NCBI RefSeq assembly: GCF_024181725.1
Contig: NZ_CP028908.1
Coordinates: 5,383,501 to 5,447,500, forward strand
DNA: 64,000 bases
Reading direction: 5' to 3'
Origin: Bradyrhizobium sp. WD16
GTDB taxonomy: Bacteria; Pseudomonadota; Alphaproteobacteria; Rhizobiales; Xanthobacteraceae
Part shown: positions 17,606 through 25,090 of the stretch, in pieces
How positions within the stretch are numbered: the stretch's first letter is position 1
Layout: every line of letters starts with the position of its first letter
Notes under the pieces: generated by a model
What the model saw: only the letters and a program-made list of their open reading frames with translations
Databases searched by the model: none
Told to the model about the DNA's origin: nothing
Program-made: the position numbers and the translations under genes

Positions 17606-18298
17606 TCAGTAACCAGCGACGACCGGGCCGCCCCAGTTGAAGTGGTAGTTGATGCCAGCCTTGATCGTATGGGTCGACACCGAGAAATCGACGGCATTGA
17701 AGTAGGTCTGGCGACCGTAATCGGCATACATGTATTCGACCTTCGCCGACCAGTTCGGCACGAACATGTATTCGAGGCCGGCGCCGACCGTGTAGCCGGA
17801 ATGCAGCTTGCTGTCTGAGAAATTGAAGCCGCCACCGGTGAAGGCCACCTTGTTGTCAGCCCAAGCATAGCCGCCCTTGACGTACAGCAGCGCTGAATTG
17901 AACGCCATGCCGACACGGCCGGTCACGCTGCCGAAGGCGCGAATCTTCTCTTCGGCCAAAATGCCAAGCGAGGTGTCGGAATAGCTGAGGTCCGCACCGG
18001 CCGCATCGACTTCGATACCGAAGACGAACTGGCTGCCCGGCGCCTGCCAGTTCCAGCCGACGGTGCCGCCGCCGAAGCCGCCCTTGATGTCGCTGGTGGT
18101 GGTCGCAATGCCCGAGACTTCGACCCGGTTCGACCAGCCGTAACCGCCCATCGCGCCGATATAGAAGCCCGACCAGTTGGTCGCCGGCGACAGCGCAACC
18201 ACCGGCGCCTTGGTATAGGGCCGGGCCGCCAGATCGGCAGCAGACGCGGTCGAAACAACGGCAAGGAGAGCGGTGCAGGAAAGCAGAATTTTCTTCAT
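17606..18298 (-). CDS. Outer-membrane beta-barrel protein, Omp25/RopB-like
   Basis: A 230-residue porin-family protein with a clear signal peptide (MKKILLSCTALLAVVSTASA, cleavage after Ala20). The mature part starts ADLAARPYTKAP and has the alphaproteobacterial NWSGFYIGAMGGYGW strand, then alternating hydrophobic strands (VTGRVGMAF, LLYVKGGYAW, YTVGAGLEYMF). It ends in HTIKAGINYHFNWGG, a typical C-terminal barrel strand. Members are major surface proteins of Rhizobiales and Brucella. Strong terminator downstream; the 282-bp region upstream to 18580 is AT-rich with no gene and probably holds the promoter. Confidence 0.93.
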   Translation of the reverse strand: MKKILLSCTALLAVVSTASAADLAARPYTKAPVVALSPATNWSGFYIGAMGGYGWSNRVEVSGIATTTSDIKGGFGGGTVGWNWQAPGSQFVFGIEVDAAGADLSYSDTSLGILAEEKIRAFGSVTGRVGMAFNSALLYVKGGYAWADNKVAFTGGGFNFSDSKLHSGYTVGAGLEYMFVPNWSAKVEYMYADYGRQTYFNAVDFSVSTHTIKAGINYHFNWGGPVVAGY

Positions 18299-18580
18299 TT
18301 AGGATCAGCCCCAATTACAGATTGCGATCCTAGCAACACACCTTGCGCTACAACTGCAAGCCAGCAGCGGTCGATCGCAGGTAGAATCTTGACGTAGTGG
18401 TATATCTACAACAGCCATCTGAAGCCTTGAACGACCCGCCGACAGCGGCAAATTAATAATATATTTGAGACACTTAAATTACATTACGAACACACCACCG
18501 CTGCCGGAGACCCTGCTACTGACGTGCAGAGCCCGCGCGACGCAACCGACAGGGACAGGCTGCGTGGCGATCGCACGCCC

Positions 18581-20278
18581 TCACCCCTGCCCCACGGCGT
18601 CCATGCCGCGAAACACCGCGCAGCGCCGAAACACCTCCAGCGTCGGAGATTCCGATTTGTGTTGGCACCATTTGGCGACCAGCTTGGCGAGCCCCTTGAT
18701 GTCGCGCCCGCTCGCCGCCGGGAAGACGTCGGCCAGCCGCGCCACCAGTTCGGGCCCGAGCGGCAGGCCAAACTGCCCGGCCATCACCTCCCAGATGCGG
18801 CGACGCCCTGCCGAATCGGGCGGATGGAAGCGGATCATGGCGATGCAGCGGGACACGATCGCCTCGTCGATATCCTCGACGCGATTGGTGGTCAGGAAGA
18901 GCAGCCCATTGAAATATTCAAGCACGCGCAGGAAGACGCCGACCACCGCATTCGCGGTCATGTCGTCGGCGCGGCTGCGGATATAGACGTCGGCCTCGTC
19001 GATCAGCATCACCGCGCCCCAGCGCTGCGCCCGTGTCAGCACGTCCTTGAGCGCCGTCTCCATCGCCGCGACGTTGAGGCCGAGCTGACCGGAATGGACG
19101 CGATAGAGTGGCCGCCTGATGATTTCGGAATAGACCTCGGCGGTCAGCGTCTTGCCGACCCCGGGTGGGCCGGCGCACAGCACGGTGGTGCCGCCGGACT
19201 TGCCGGCAACGATATCGTCCATCAGCACGTCCATCTCGGCGGTGAGGATGTCGATCAGATCGGTCTGTTCTCGCGGCAGCACCAGCTTGTGGCGCAGCTC
19301 CGGCTGGTAGGCGTAGGGCGCCATGTCGCCGGTATGCACCCATAAATAATGGTGCAGATCGAGATGAAAGACGAAAATGAAGGGGTGCACCGGCATCCGG
19401 GTGAACAGGCCGGGCGGCATCGCCGCCTGGATCTGTCTGATCTCGTCCTCGCCGTCGTAATGGTTGCTCTTGCCGGCCTTGCGCAGAAAGGGTCCGAAAA
19501 TGTCGCCCGGCGCTTCCAGTGTCAGGCTTCGATTGCGCAGCACTTCCTCGTCATTGACGAGACGAGCGCCGCCTCCGCTGGTCGACAGCACGATGACGTC
19601 CTTGCGCGACCAGTCGGTGTCGCGATGGGTAGAGGACGGATCATCGGCGTAGTAGCCGACACCCTGGCCGGTGAACTGGCTGCCGTAGAGCGCCCGCCAC
19701 TCGAAATAGCGCGTCGCGGTCTCGTCATAGGCAGCGATCAGCTCGGGCGTCTCCTTGAGGAAGCCCTTGCCCGCCAGCAGTTCGCCGATGGTCCGATAAG
19801 CGAGGTCGCGTTCGGTCACCCGCAGCGTGAATGACGTCAGCGCCCCTTTGGCATTGGCCTTGAGCTCGACGAAGATCTTGCCGCTCTCCTCGTTGGAGGC
19901 GGGCACGAAATCGATCCGCGTCACCACATAGGGCAGCGGCTTGTCGGTAAGCCCGGTGGCGAACAGCCAACCTCGCTCCACGTTGGTGGTGAGATAGCGC
20001 GCGAGCGCCAGCAGCGCCTCCTCGAGACTGGCGGGCGCGAATGGCTCGGCCTCCTCGAGCAGCGCCCGCCGCAGGGTCGTCAGATGGGCGGCCCGCGCCT
20101 CAAGCCGCGGCCCTGCGCGCTGATAGAGATCACAGAGGAAATCGATCTCCTCGCCGGCCAGCGCCGCGAACGCAATCTCGGCGCGGTTGCCGAATCGGAG
20201 CTGGTCCTTGAGCGAGGCGAGCCGCTCGAATTTCCCCGCCAGCACTTCAACGATCGGACGCTCGAGTTCGAGCTTCAT
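18581..20278 (-). CDS. AAA+ ATPase with long N-terminal extension
   Basis: A 565-residue protein. The C-terminal 240 residues are a Cdc48/BCS1-like AAA domain: Walker A GPPGVGKT, Walker B MLIDEADVYIRSR, sensor-1 LTTNRVEDID and arginine-finger region VSRCIAMIRF. The N-terminal 330 residues contain HPFIFVFHLDLHHYLWVHTG and KLVLPREQTDLIDILTAEM, a layout I associate with AAA proteins that carry a long substrate or adaptor domain. The start ATG overlaps the amine oxidase stop as ATGA. The AGGA of a repeat fragment lies 8 nt upstream and is the best ribosome-site candidate. Last gene of a five-gene operon; probably remodels or activates another product of that operon, which is inference. Confidence 0.85.
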   Translation of the reverse strand: MKLELERPIVEVLAGKFERLASLKDQLRFGNRAEIAFAALAGEEIDFLCDLYQRAGPRLEARAAHLTTLRRALLEEAEPFAPASLEEALLALARYLTTNVERGWLFATGLTDKPLPYVVTRIDFVPASNEESGKIFVELKANAKGALTSFTLRVTERDLAYRTIGELLAGKGFLKETPELIAAYDETATRYFEWRALYGSQFTGQGVGYYADDPSSTHRDTDWSRKDVIVLSTSGGGARLVNDEEVLRNRSLTLEAPGDIFGPFLRKAGKSNHYDGEDEIRQIQAAMPPGLFTRMPVHPFIFVFHLDLHHYLWVHTGDMAPYAYQPELRHKLVLPREQTDLIDILTAEMDVLMDDIVAGKSGGTTVLCAGPPGVGKTLTAEVYSEIIRRPLYRVHSGQLGLNVAAMETALKDVLTRAQRWGAVMLIDEADVYIRSRADDMTANAVVGVFLRVLEYFNGLLFLTTNRVEDIDEAIVSRCIAMIRFHPPDSAGRRRIWEVMAGQFGLPLGPELVARLADVFPAASGRDIKGLAKLVAKWCQHKSESPTLEVFRRCAVFRGMDAVGQG

Positions 20279-21381
20279 CGGTAGTGTCCTGTCTCCGCGC
20301 GTGCCTGCAGCTGGCCCTCAAGCCGGCTCGCCGCAATCAGCGCGCCTTCGAGGTAGCCGGCATGATCAGCGGCGGTTTCCGATCCGCCCAGCAGGACCCG
20401 GCCATCCCAGAGCGCGGCGGAGAGCCGCGGATCGGCACGATGCGACAGGTCGCGGGCCAGCGGCTCGAGCACGTCCTGGCTGGCGCAGGTGCGGGCCTCT
20501 TCGGCCCAGTCCTGCACCGCGAGTTCGCCGTCCTCGAAGCCGGCGCCGAAGACCTGGGCGAACTGGTTGGCAACCAGGAGCGGCAAGCCCTTGCGAAACG
20601 CGCGCCGCAGCTTCGCCGACAGCGCCAGGAACCCGCCGAGGGCCAGACGGCCGTCCGCCGCCGAGGCATCGAAGATTTCGGCGAGCGTCGCCTGCTCGTG
20701 GGTGACGAATGCATTGCCGGCGCCGCTGCGTTCGCGCAACTCCGGCCGCTCGCCATAGGTCATGACCGCCTTGGCAGTCGCGGCCATCCAGGTCGGTGTC
20801 GCCAGCATGGCGTGCATAAGGTCCGGCGAGAGCTGAGGCGCGAACAGGACGTGCTCTTCGACAAGCCGCGGCGGCATCGCGAGCACGACCCGGCGCGCAG
20901 TGGCGACGATTTCAGTCCGCCCCGTCTGAAACACCAGCTCAACGTGCTCGCCGCGATCGGTCAGCGCGACCAGCGCATGAGAGAGGTGGATGCGCTCCGC
21001 CGGAATCCGCTGCGCCAACGCTGCGGTCAACTCGCCGGTGCCGCCCGCGATGCGCTGCGCGCCGAGATGAAGCCGCTCATGCTCGAGCCGCTTGGGCCGA
21101 CCATCGGCCTCGCTCAGCACCACGACACTGCCATCGTCCTTTTGCGGCTCCAGGTGCAGATCGAGGCTGCGGCAGAGCTCGTTGATGGCCGGCTGGTCAG
21201 GCCAGACCCAGGCCGGCCCGAGGTCGAAGTCAATGGCGGTCACCGGGCAGCGACGCGACAGAATGCGCCCGCCGAGCCGGTCGCGCGCCTCGAACAGGCC
21301 AAAATCGGCCCGGCGCGCGGTTAATCGTTGCGCCAGTGCGAGGCCGCAAAGGCCGCCGCCGACGATCGCGATATCCAACAT
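20275..21381 (-). CDS. Flavin-dependent amine oxidase family protein
   Basis: A 368-residue FAD protein. The N-terminal dinucleotide fold starts MLDIAIVGGGLCGLALAQRL, followed by LFEARDRLGGRILSR. The C-terminal FAD contact region is DGRVLLGGSETAADHAGYLEGAL, where Ser replaces the usual Glu-Thr-like pair start. Family members oxidise amines or act as desaturases. The frame opens to 21417, but the ATG at 21381 fits the family N-terminus. The last eight residues (RAETGHYR) come from a repeat fragment, so the native C-terminus may have been replaced. The downstream AAA+ gene overlaps by 4 nt; the upstream DUF364 gene ends about 190 bp before it. Substrate unknown. Confidence 0.85.
   Translation of the reverse strand: MLDIAIVGGGLCGLALAQRLTARRADFGLFEARDRLGGRILSRRCPVTAIDFDLGPAWVWPDQPAINELCRSLDLHLEPQKDDGSVVVLSEADGRPKRLEHERLHLGAQRIAGGTGELTAALAQRIPAERIHLSHALVALTDRGEHVELVFQTGRTEIVATARRVVLAMPPRLVEEHVLFAPQLSPDLMHAMLATPTWMAATAKAVMTYGERPELRERSGAGNAFVTHEQATLAEIFDASAADGRLALGGFLALSAKLRRAFRKGLPLLVANQFAQVFGAGFEDGELAVQDWAEEARTCASQDVLEPLARDLSHRADPRLSAALWDGRVLLGGSETAADHAGYLEGALIAASRLEGQLQARAETGHYR
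20280..20297. repeat. Fragment of a B-type palindrome end inside a gene junction
   Basis: GTAGTGTCCTGTCTCCG matches the terminal arm of B modules (CTAGTGTCCTGTCTCCG) with one change in CTAG. The rest of the module is absent. It lies inside the 3' end of the amine oxidase gene, encoding its last residues (AETGHYR), and gives the AGGA upstream of the AAA+ start. Confidence 0.65.
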
Positions 21382-21573
21382 GGGCAAGATCCGATCTGTC
21401 CGCTTAGCCTCCGGCACGCACCGTCACGTCGGAAACCCGACAACCATCCACGCCGTCGCCGGAGCAATCGGAACGCCGATGGTCTGTTCGCGCTGCACAG
21501 CCGTCACGGTGCACGCCGCGTGCCAGAGCCGATGGACCGACGATCGCCGGAAGCCGCTCAGCCGCTCAGCCGC

Positions 21574-22533
21574 TCAGCCGTTACGGGCGTCCCACATGCG
21601 CTTGAAGCGGGTGTCGAGGCGCGACAGCTTCGCGTCGATGTCGACCAGTTCCGCACCGCGCGGGAACCGGCCGGCGTTGCCGCTGTCGTGCCAGGAGGCC
21701 ATCTCCGCTTTCAGCGCCTCACGCCGCGCCACCCTGTTGGCGATCTCCGCCTTGGCTGCGGCCATGCGCGCCTGGCCGATATCGGCGACCGCATATTGCA
21801 CGCCGCCTTCGAACAGCCGCGTCCCGCCCCCCTCCGCGGCGATCTGCTCGGTCTTCGCCGGGTCGATCACGGTCACGCCGGCGAGAAAATCGATGCCGAA
21901 CTCAGCCCATTCCGCCAGCCACGGCATCGACGGGCCCATCAGCACCGTGACCGCCTCGCGCGACAAGGCGGCGAGACGATGAAAGGTCTTGTTGATCAGG
22001 GTTGTCGCCGTCAGAAATACCCAGTCGGCATCCGGCACGACCAGTTCGGCGGCCGTGTCCGGCAGGTCGCCTTCCGCCGGCTGTCGCTCGATCACGGTCA
22101 CGTCGAGGCCCTTCAGCACGCGGTCGAGCCCCGGATAACGGCCGATCACCACCACCTTGCGGCCATCGAGCCGCGGCCGGAAATGCTCGAAGACCGCGAG
22201 ATTGCCCGGCGCCAGCGCGTTTGCGCCCGCCATCACCGGATTGCCGGATGAGTTGATTATCGCATTGGCCGCCGCGAGGCCCACCGTCGCCTCGAATGGA
22301 TTCCACGACGACAACCAGCCGGCCACCTCGCCGACCTGCCGCCCGGCCACCGTCCCCGGCCATGGCAGCACGCGCGAGGCAACCCCGGGGCTCATGGCAA
22401 GGCCGAGGCCCTCGCCGGTTGAACACGTTGTCCAGGTCAGGCCGATGCACATCCTCGCGATGCGCGCCTCGCTCGCCGCAGCGCGCGCCAGGATGAGATC
22501 GGTCGGCGCCGAAGCCCGCGCGATGTCGATCAT
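21574..22533 (-). CDS. DUF4213/DUF364 (putative heavy-metal chelation) protein
   Basis: A 319-residue protein. The N-terminal part (about 20-110) matches DUF4213 with MCIGLTWTTCSTGEGLGLAM and VGLAAANAIIN. The C-terminal Rossmann-like DUF364 has VVVIGRYPGLDRVLKGLDVTV near residue 130, VPDADWVFLTATTLINKT and VLMGPSMPWL. The last 60 residues are a charged helical tail not typical of the family. DUF364 proteins are often found near metal or cofactor genes; their activity is unknown to me. The start overlaps the stop of the 110-residue gene (ATGA). Third gene of the sagB-like operon. Confidence 0.85.
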   Translation of the reverse strand: MIDIARASAPTDLILARAAASEARIARMCIGLTWTTCSTGEGLGLAMSPGVASRVLPWPGTVAGRQVGEVAGWLSSWNPFEATVGLAAANAIINSSGNPVMAGANALAPGNLAVFEHFRPRLDGRKVVVIGRYPGLDRVLKGLDVTVIERQPAEGDLPDTAAELVVPDADWVFLTATTLINKTFHRLAALSREAVTVLMGPSMPWLAEWAEFGIDFLAGVTVIDPAKTEQIAAEGGGTRLFEGGVQYAVADIGQARMAAAKAEIANRVARREALKAEMASWHDSGNAGRFPRGAELVDIDAKLSRLDTRFKRMWDARNG

Positions 22534-22862
22534 GGCCGGACCTCGTGGCGTTTGAGGTCGAGGCCGCCTTTGAGCATGACGAGATCGTAGAGGTCGCTGA
22601 GCATGAAGTTGCGGTTGCCGGCGTCGGCGAGGTGGGCCAGAGTTGCCGGGTGGCCTTCGCGATAGCGCTGCGCGGTGATCCGGAACGGCTCGGGCAGCGA
22701 CAGGTTGAAGGGCGACGGCGGCGCCGTCAGCAGGCCGACAACCTGCTCGAACAAAAGCGCGTAGCGATCGGCGTCATCGTCCAGATACATCTCGCTCAGG
22801 TCCGCTCCATAGAGCTGGAAAAGATGGACATAATCGGCGAGTTCGGGCCAGTTCTGGCTCAT
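22530..22862 (-). CDS. 110-residue orphan protein of the sagB-like operon
   Basis: I do not recognise this protein. It is acidic, has no cysteine and no signal or membrane segment, and looks like a helical soluble domain (WPELADYVHLFQLYGADL, then DADRYALLFEQVVGLL). The start lies 15 nt after the sagB-like stop and the stop overlaps the DUF364 start by 4 nt, so it is tightly coupled to both. It does not look like a RiPP precursor because it lacks a Cys/Ser/Thr-rich core. A small partner or adaptor of the nitroreductase or DUF364 protein is the simplest idea. Confidence 0.8.
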   Translation of the reverse strand: MSQNWPELADYVHLFQLYGADLSEMYLDDDADRYALLFEQVVGLLTAPPSPFNLSLPEPFRITAQRYREGHPATLAHLADAGNRNFMLSDLYDLVMLKGGLDLKRHEVRP

Positions 22863-22877
22863 GGTCGTCCTGTCGGC

Positions 22878-24587
22878 TCATGACTGAGATCTTGGCTCGG
22901 CATTTGGCGTCCGATCAGCAAGATGGGCATAGGCCGGCTCCAACCCGAGCCGATCATCCGCCATCGCGCCGCCGATGGTGAAATGATAGAGGCTCTGCCA
23001 GCCACCGTCGGCGCGCAGACCGAGAACATCGTGCACTTCATCGTCGAAGAAACAGCCGATCCCGGTTCCACGCAAGTCCGCAGATTCCGCCTCGAGATAG
23101 AGAATCTGACCGATCATGCCGGCCTCCCAGTGCAGACGGCGGTAGGCCCAGGGCCCCTCCTCGTCGAGCACACGTGCGACATCGGCGATCATGCCGACTG
23201 AAAAGGCGCCACGCCCGGCGATGCCCTGATGACAGCAGAGCGCCGAGGCGAGCCTGCGTTCGTCGCCGCCGCGTAACGCATAGAGCGGCAGGTCCGTGTT
23301 CGTCAGCCGCGCGAAAGCGAGCCCGGGCGAGGACGCACAGCCATCACGCAAGGCCGTGAAACGCCCGGGTGCGCGGCTCAGCAGATAGAGGCCGGGCGGA
23401 ATTCCCTCCACGGCATGGATGAAGAGCAACAGATCGAGCGCGGGAGAGAATGGAAAGGCATCGAGCGGCGCACGAGCATGGCTCGGCAGCGTGCGCGCCA
23501 TCGCCCGCTCGAAATCGGCGAAGGACATGGCGCTGAGGCCATCCATGCGTTGAGCGCTGCGCCGACGGCGGATGACGGTCACGGCGTCGAGCCGGCGCGG
23601 TGGGCCGACCGCGGCGGCCGGCGCCACCGCCCGCGGCATGGCGGGCACGCCCAGGTTCGTCGCGCCCAGGCCGGTTGCGCCCACGTCAGCCGCACCCACG
23701 TCAGTCTTGGCCACGGCCGGCAGCACGCGGGCGATTTGCGGCCAGCGCACCCGCTCCTGGCTCAGGCGATTGGCGTGCCCCGTCCACTGCTCGAGGGCGG
23801 CTGCAATCGCCCCCCAGTCGGGCGCCGCCGCGATGTCGCCGTCGGCGAGCACCGCCAGGAGATCCGGATGCTCGGGCTCGGCGCCGGCGAAATCGTCCGG
23901 GCGATCGAGGCCGAGGCAGGCCGCGACCCGGGCATCGCCGGGCCGCGGATCGACACATAGGCGCCAGCCTGCGACGCGAGCGGCAAAGCGCGCGCCGGCG
24001 AGCGCATGTCCGACGTCGTGCTGACAATAGCGGAACGCCCGCGCGCCGTATTTCCACTCCTCGCGCCAGATGATCGATGACAGGCCGAGGGCGCCGAAGC
24101 TGCCCGGCGTCGCTGCGGCGAACCGCGCAGCCGCCTCCACCGGCAGGACGGCACGCCGTTCCAGCGCATGATCATAAGGCGCGTAGTGGTACAGCCCCGG
24201 AACGACGTCTTCGTCCAGCGCCCGCCACACCAGCAGATAGCCCTCGGTCGGATGCAGATTGCCGCTGGAGGGGTTGTTGCGTAACGCCCAGCGGTCCGGC
24301 CCCGCGCTCTTCCAGGCGCTCAGTCCAAGACTGAGTTCGAAAAACAGGCCGAGATCGTCGCCCGTGACGGCGGCTGGCTGACCGCTCGGCACAGTGTAGA
24401 GATCGTCATAGCGGCAGCTCCCCCCGCCCCTTGCCAACGGCAATGGCATCACGGCGGCCCCCGCGAAACGTCGGAATGGATCCGGCTGACTGTCCCAATC
24501 GAGAAAACCGGGGCTCGGCGCGTAGCCCTGCAGCCGGTGCTTGGTCTCACGATGATAGGCGTCGACGATCGCCCGGGCGTCGCTCAC
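22878..24587 (-). CDS. SagB/ThcOx-type double-domain nitroreductase
   Basis: A 569-residue FMN-type oxidoreductase with two nitroreductase-like halves joined by an Ala/Pro-rich linker. The first half has RNNPSSGNLHPTEGYLLVW and GLYHYAPYDHALERR, the SagB N-terminal signature. The second has VIRRRRSAQRMDG, then SVGMIADVARVL and RLHWEAGMIGQILYLEAESA, followed by GTGIGCFFDDEVHDVLGL. SagB-type enzymes oxidise azolines in peptide natural products, but no YcaO cyclase or precursor peptide is here. The GTG at 24587 is chosen as start because upstream codons lie in a palindromic repeat; the repeat arm gives AGGA 5 nt upstream. First gene of the operon 24587-18581. Confidence 0.85.
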   Translation of the reverse strand: MSDARAIVDAYHRETKHRLQGYAPSPGFLDWDSQPDPFRRFAGAAVMPLPLARGGGSCRYDDLYTVPSGQPAAVTGDDLGLFFELSLGLSAWKSAGPDRWALRNNPSSGNLHPTEGYLLVWRALDEDVVPGLYHYAPYDHALERRAVLPVEAAARFAAATPGSFGALGLSSIIWREEWKYGARAFRYCQHDVGHALAGARFAARVAGWRLCVDPRPGDARVAACLGLDRPDDFAGAEPEHPDLLAVLADGDIAAAPDWGAIAAALEQWTGHANRLSQERVRWPQIARVLPAVAKTDVGAADVGATGLGATNLGVPAMPRAVAPAAAVGPPRRLDAVTVIRRRRSAQRMDGLSAMSFADFERAMARTLPSHARAPLDAFPFSPALDLLLFIHAVEGIPPGLYLLSRAPGRFTALRDGCASSPGLAFARLTNTDLPLYALRGGDERRLASALCCHQGIAGRGAFSVGMIADVARVLDEEGPWAYRRLHWEAGMIGQILYLEAESADLRGTGIGCFFDDEVHDVLGLRADGGWQSLYHFTIGGAMADDRLGLEPAYAHLADRTPNAEPRSQS

Positions 24588-24714
24588 GAGTGTCCTGTCT
24601 CCGAATGACCGCCCCATTCGCCGCACGCTCCGGCGGTCATACGGAGACGTAAGGACACAAGCAAAATCAAAATGCACCTGCGGCAAGAGGGGAGGCAATT
24701 ACGAGAGGCCGCAC
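24588..24714. repeat. Decayed B-linker-A compound palindrome abutting the sagB-like start
   Basis: A full B module spans 24588-24660: GAGTGTCCTGTCTCCGAATG pairs with CATACGGAGACGTAAGGACAC, and the loop holds CATTCGCCGC. It is followed by the linker CAAAATCAAAATG and the right half of an A module (GGAGGCAATTACGAGAGGCC, then GCAC) to 24714. The outer CTAG sites have decayed. The remaining bases up to 25090 show no gene. Confidence 0.8.
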
Positions 24715-25090
24715 GACCACAGCTCCGCCTCGGCATCACATAATGTCAGCTTCGCGCCACACGCGAATGTCGGCTTTCGCTCCATGACGTCATTTTCCGT
24801 AGGCGCAGCGCATCGTTGACGGTGCGCCGCCCGGCTCTCGACCAATCCAACGGCAGGTGGAGCAAGTTCCGCGCCAGCGCGCGACAGGGTAAACGCCTGC
24901 TTAACAGGTGCGCCCCGTCCCCCAGCCGCCCGGCCCTGACAAATCAGCCCTTTCGAGCGGGCCGCCTGCCGCGCTTAATATTTGTGCCGCGGCATCGGCA
25001 GCACTTCGGGGCGAGGCTTAACCCTTTGTCCAGCCGCACCTTCCATAGTCGGTGGGAAATTCTTCCCGAATTGAGAGCCGTCATCCGACA

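Noticed and set aside
22878-24587. Azole-peptide (TOMM) biosynthesis cluster based on the SagB-like gene
   Set aside because: No YcaO cyclase, no E1-like partner and no precursor peptide with a Cys/Ser/Thr-rich core are found nearby.
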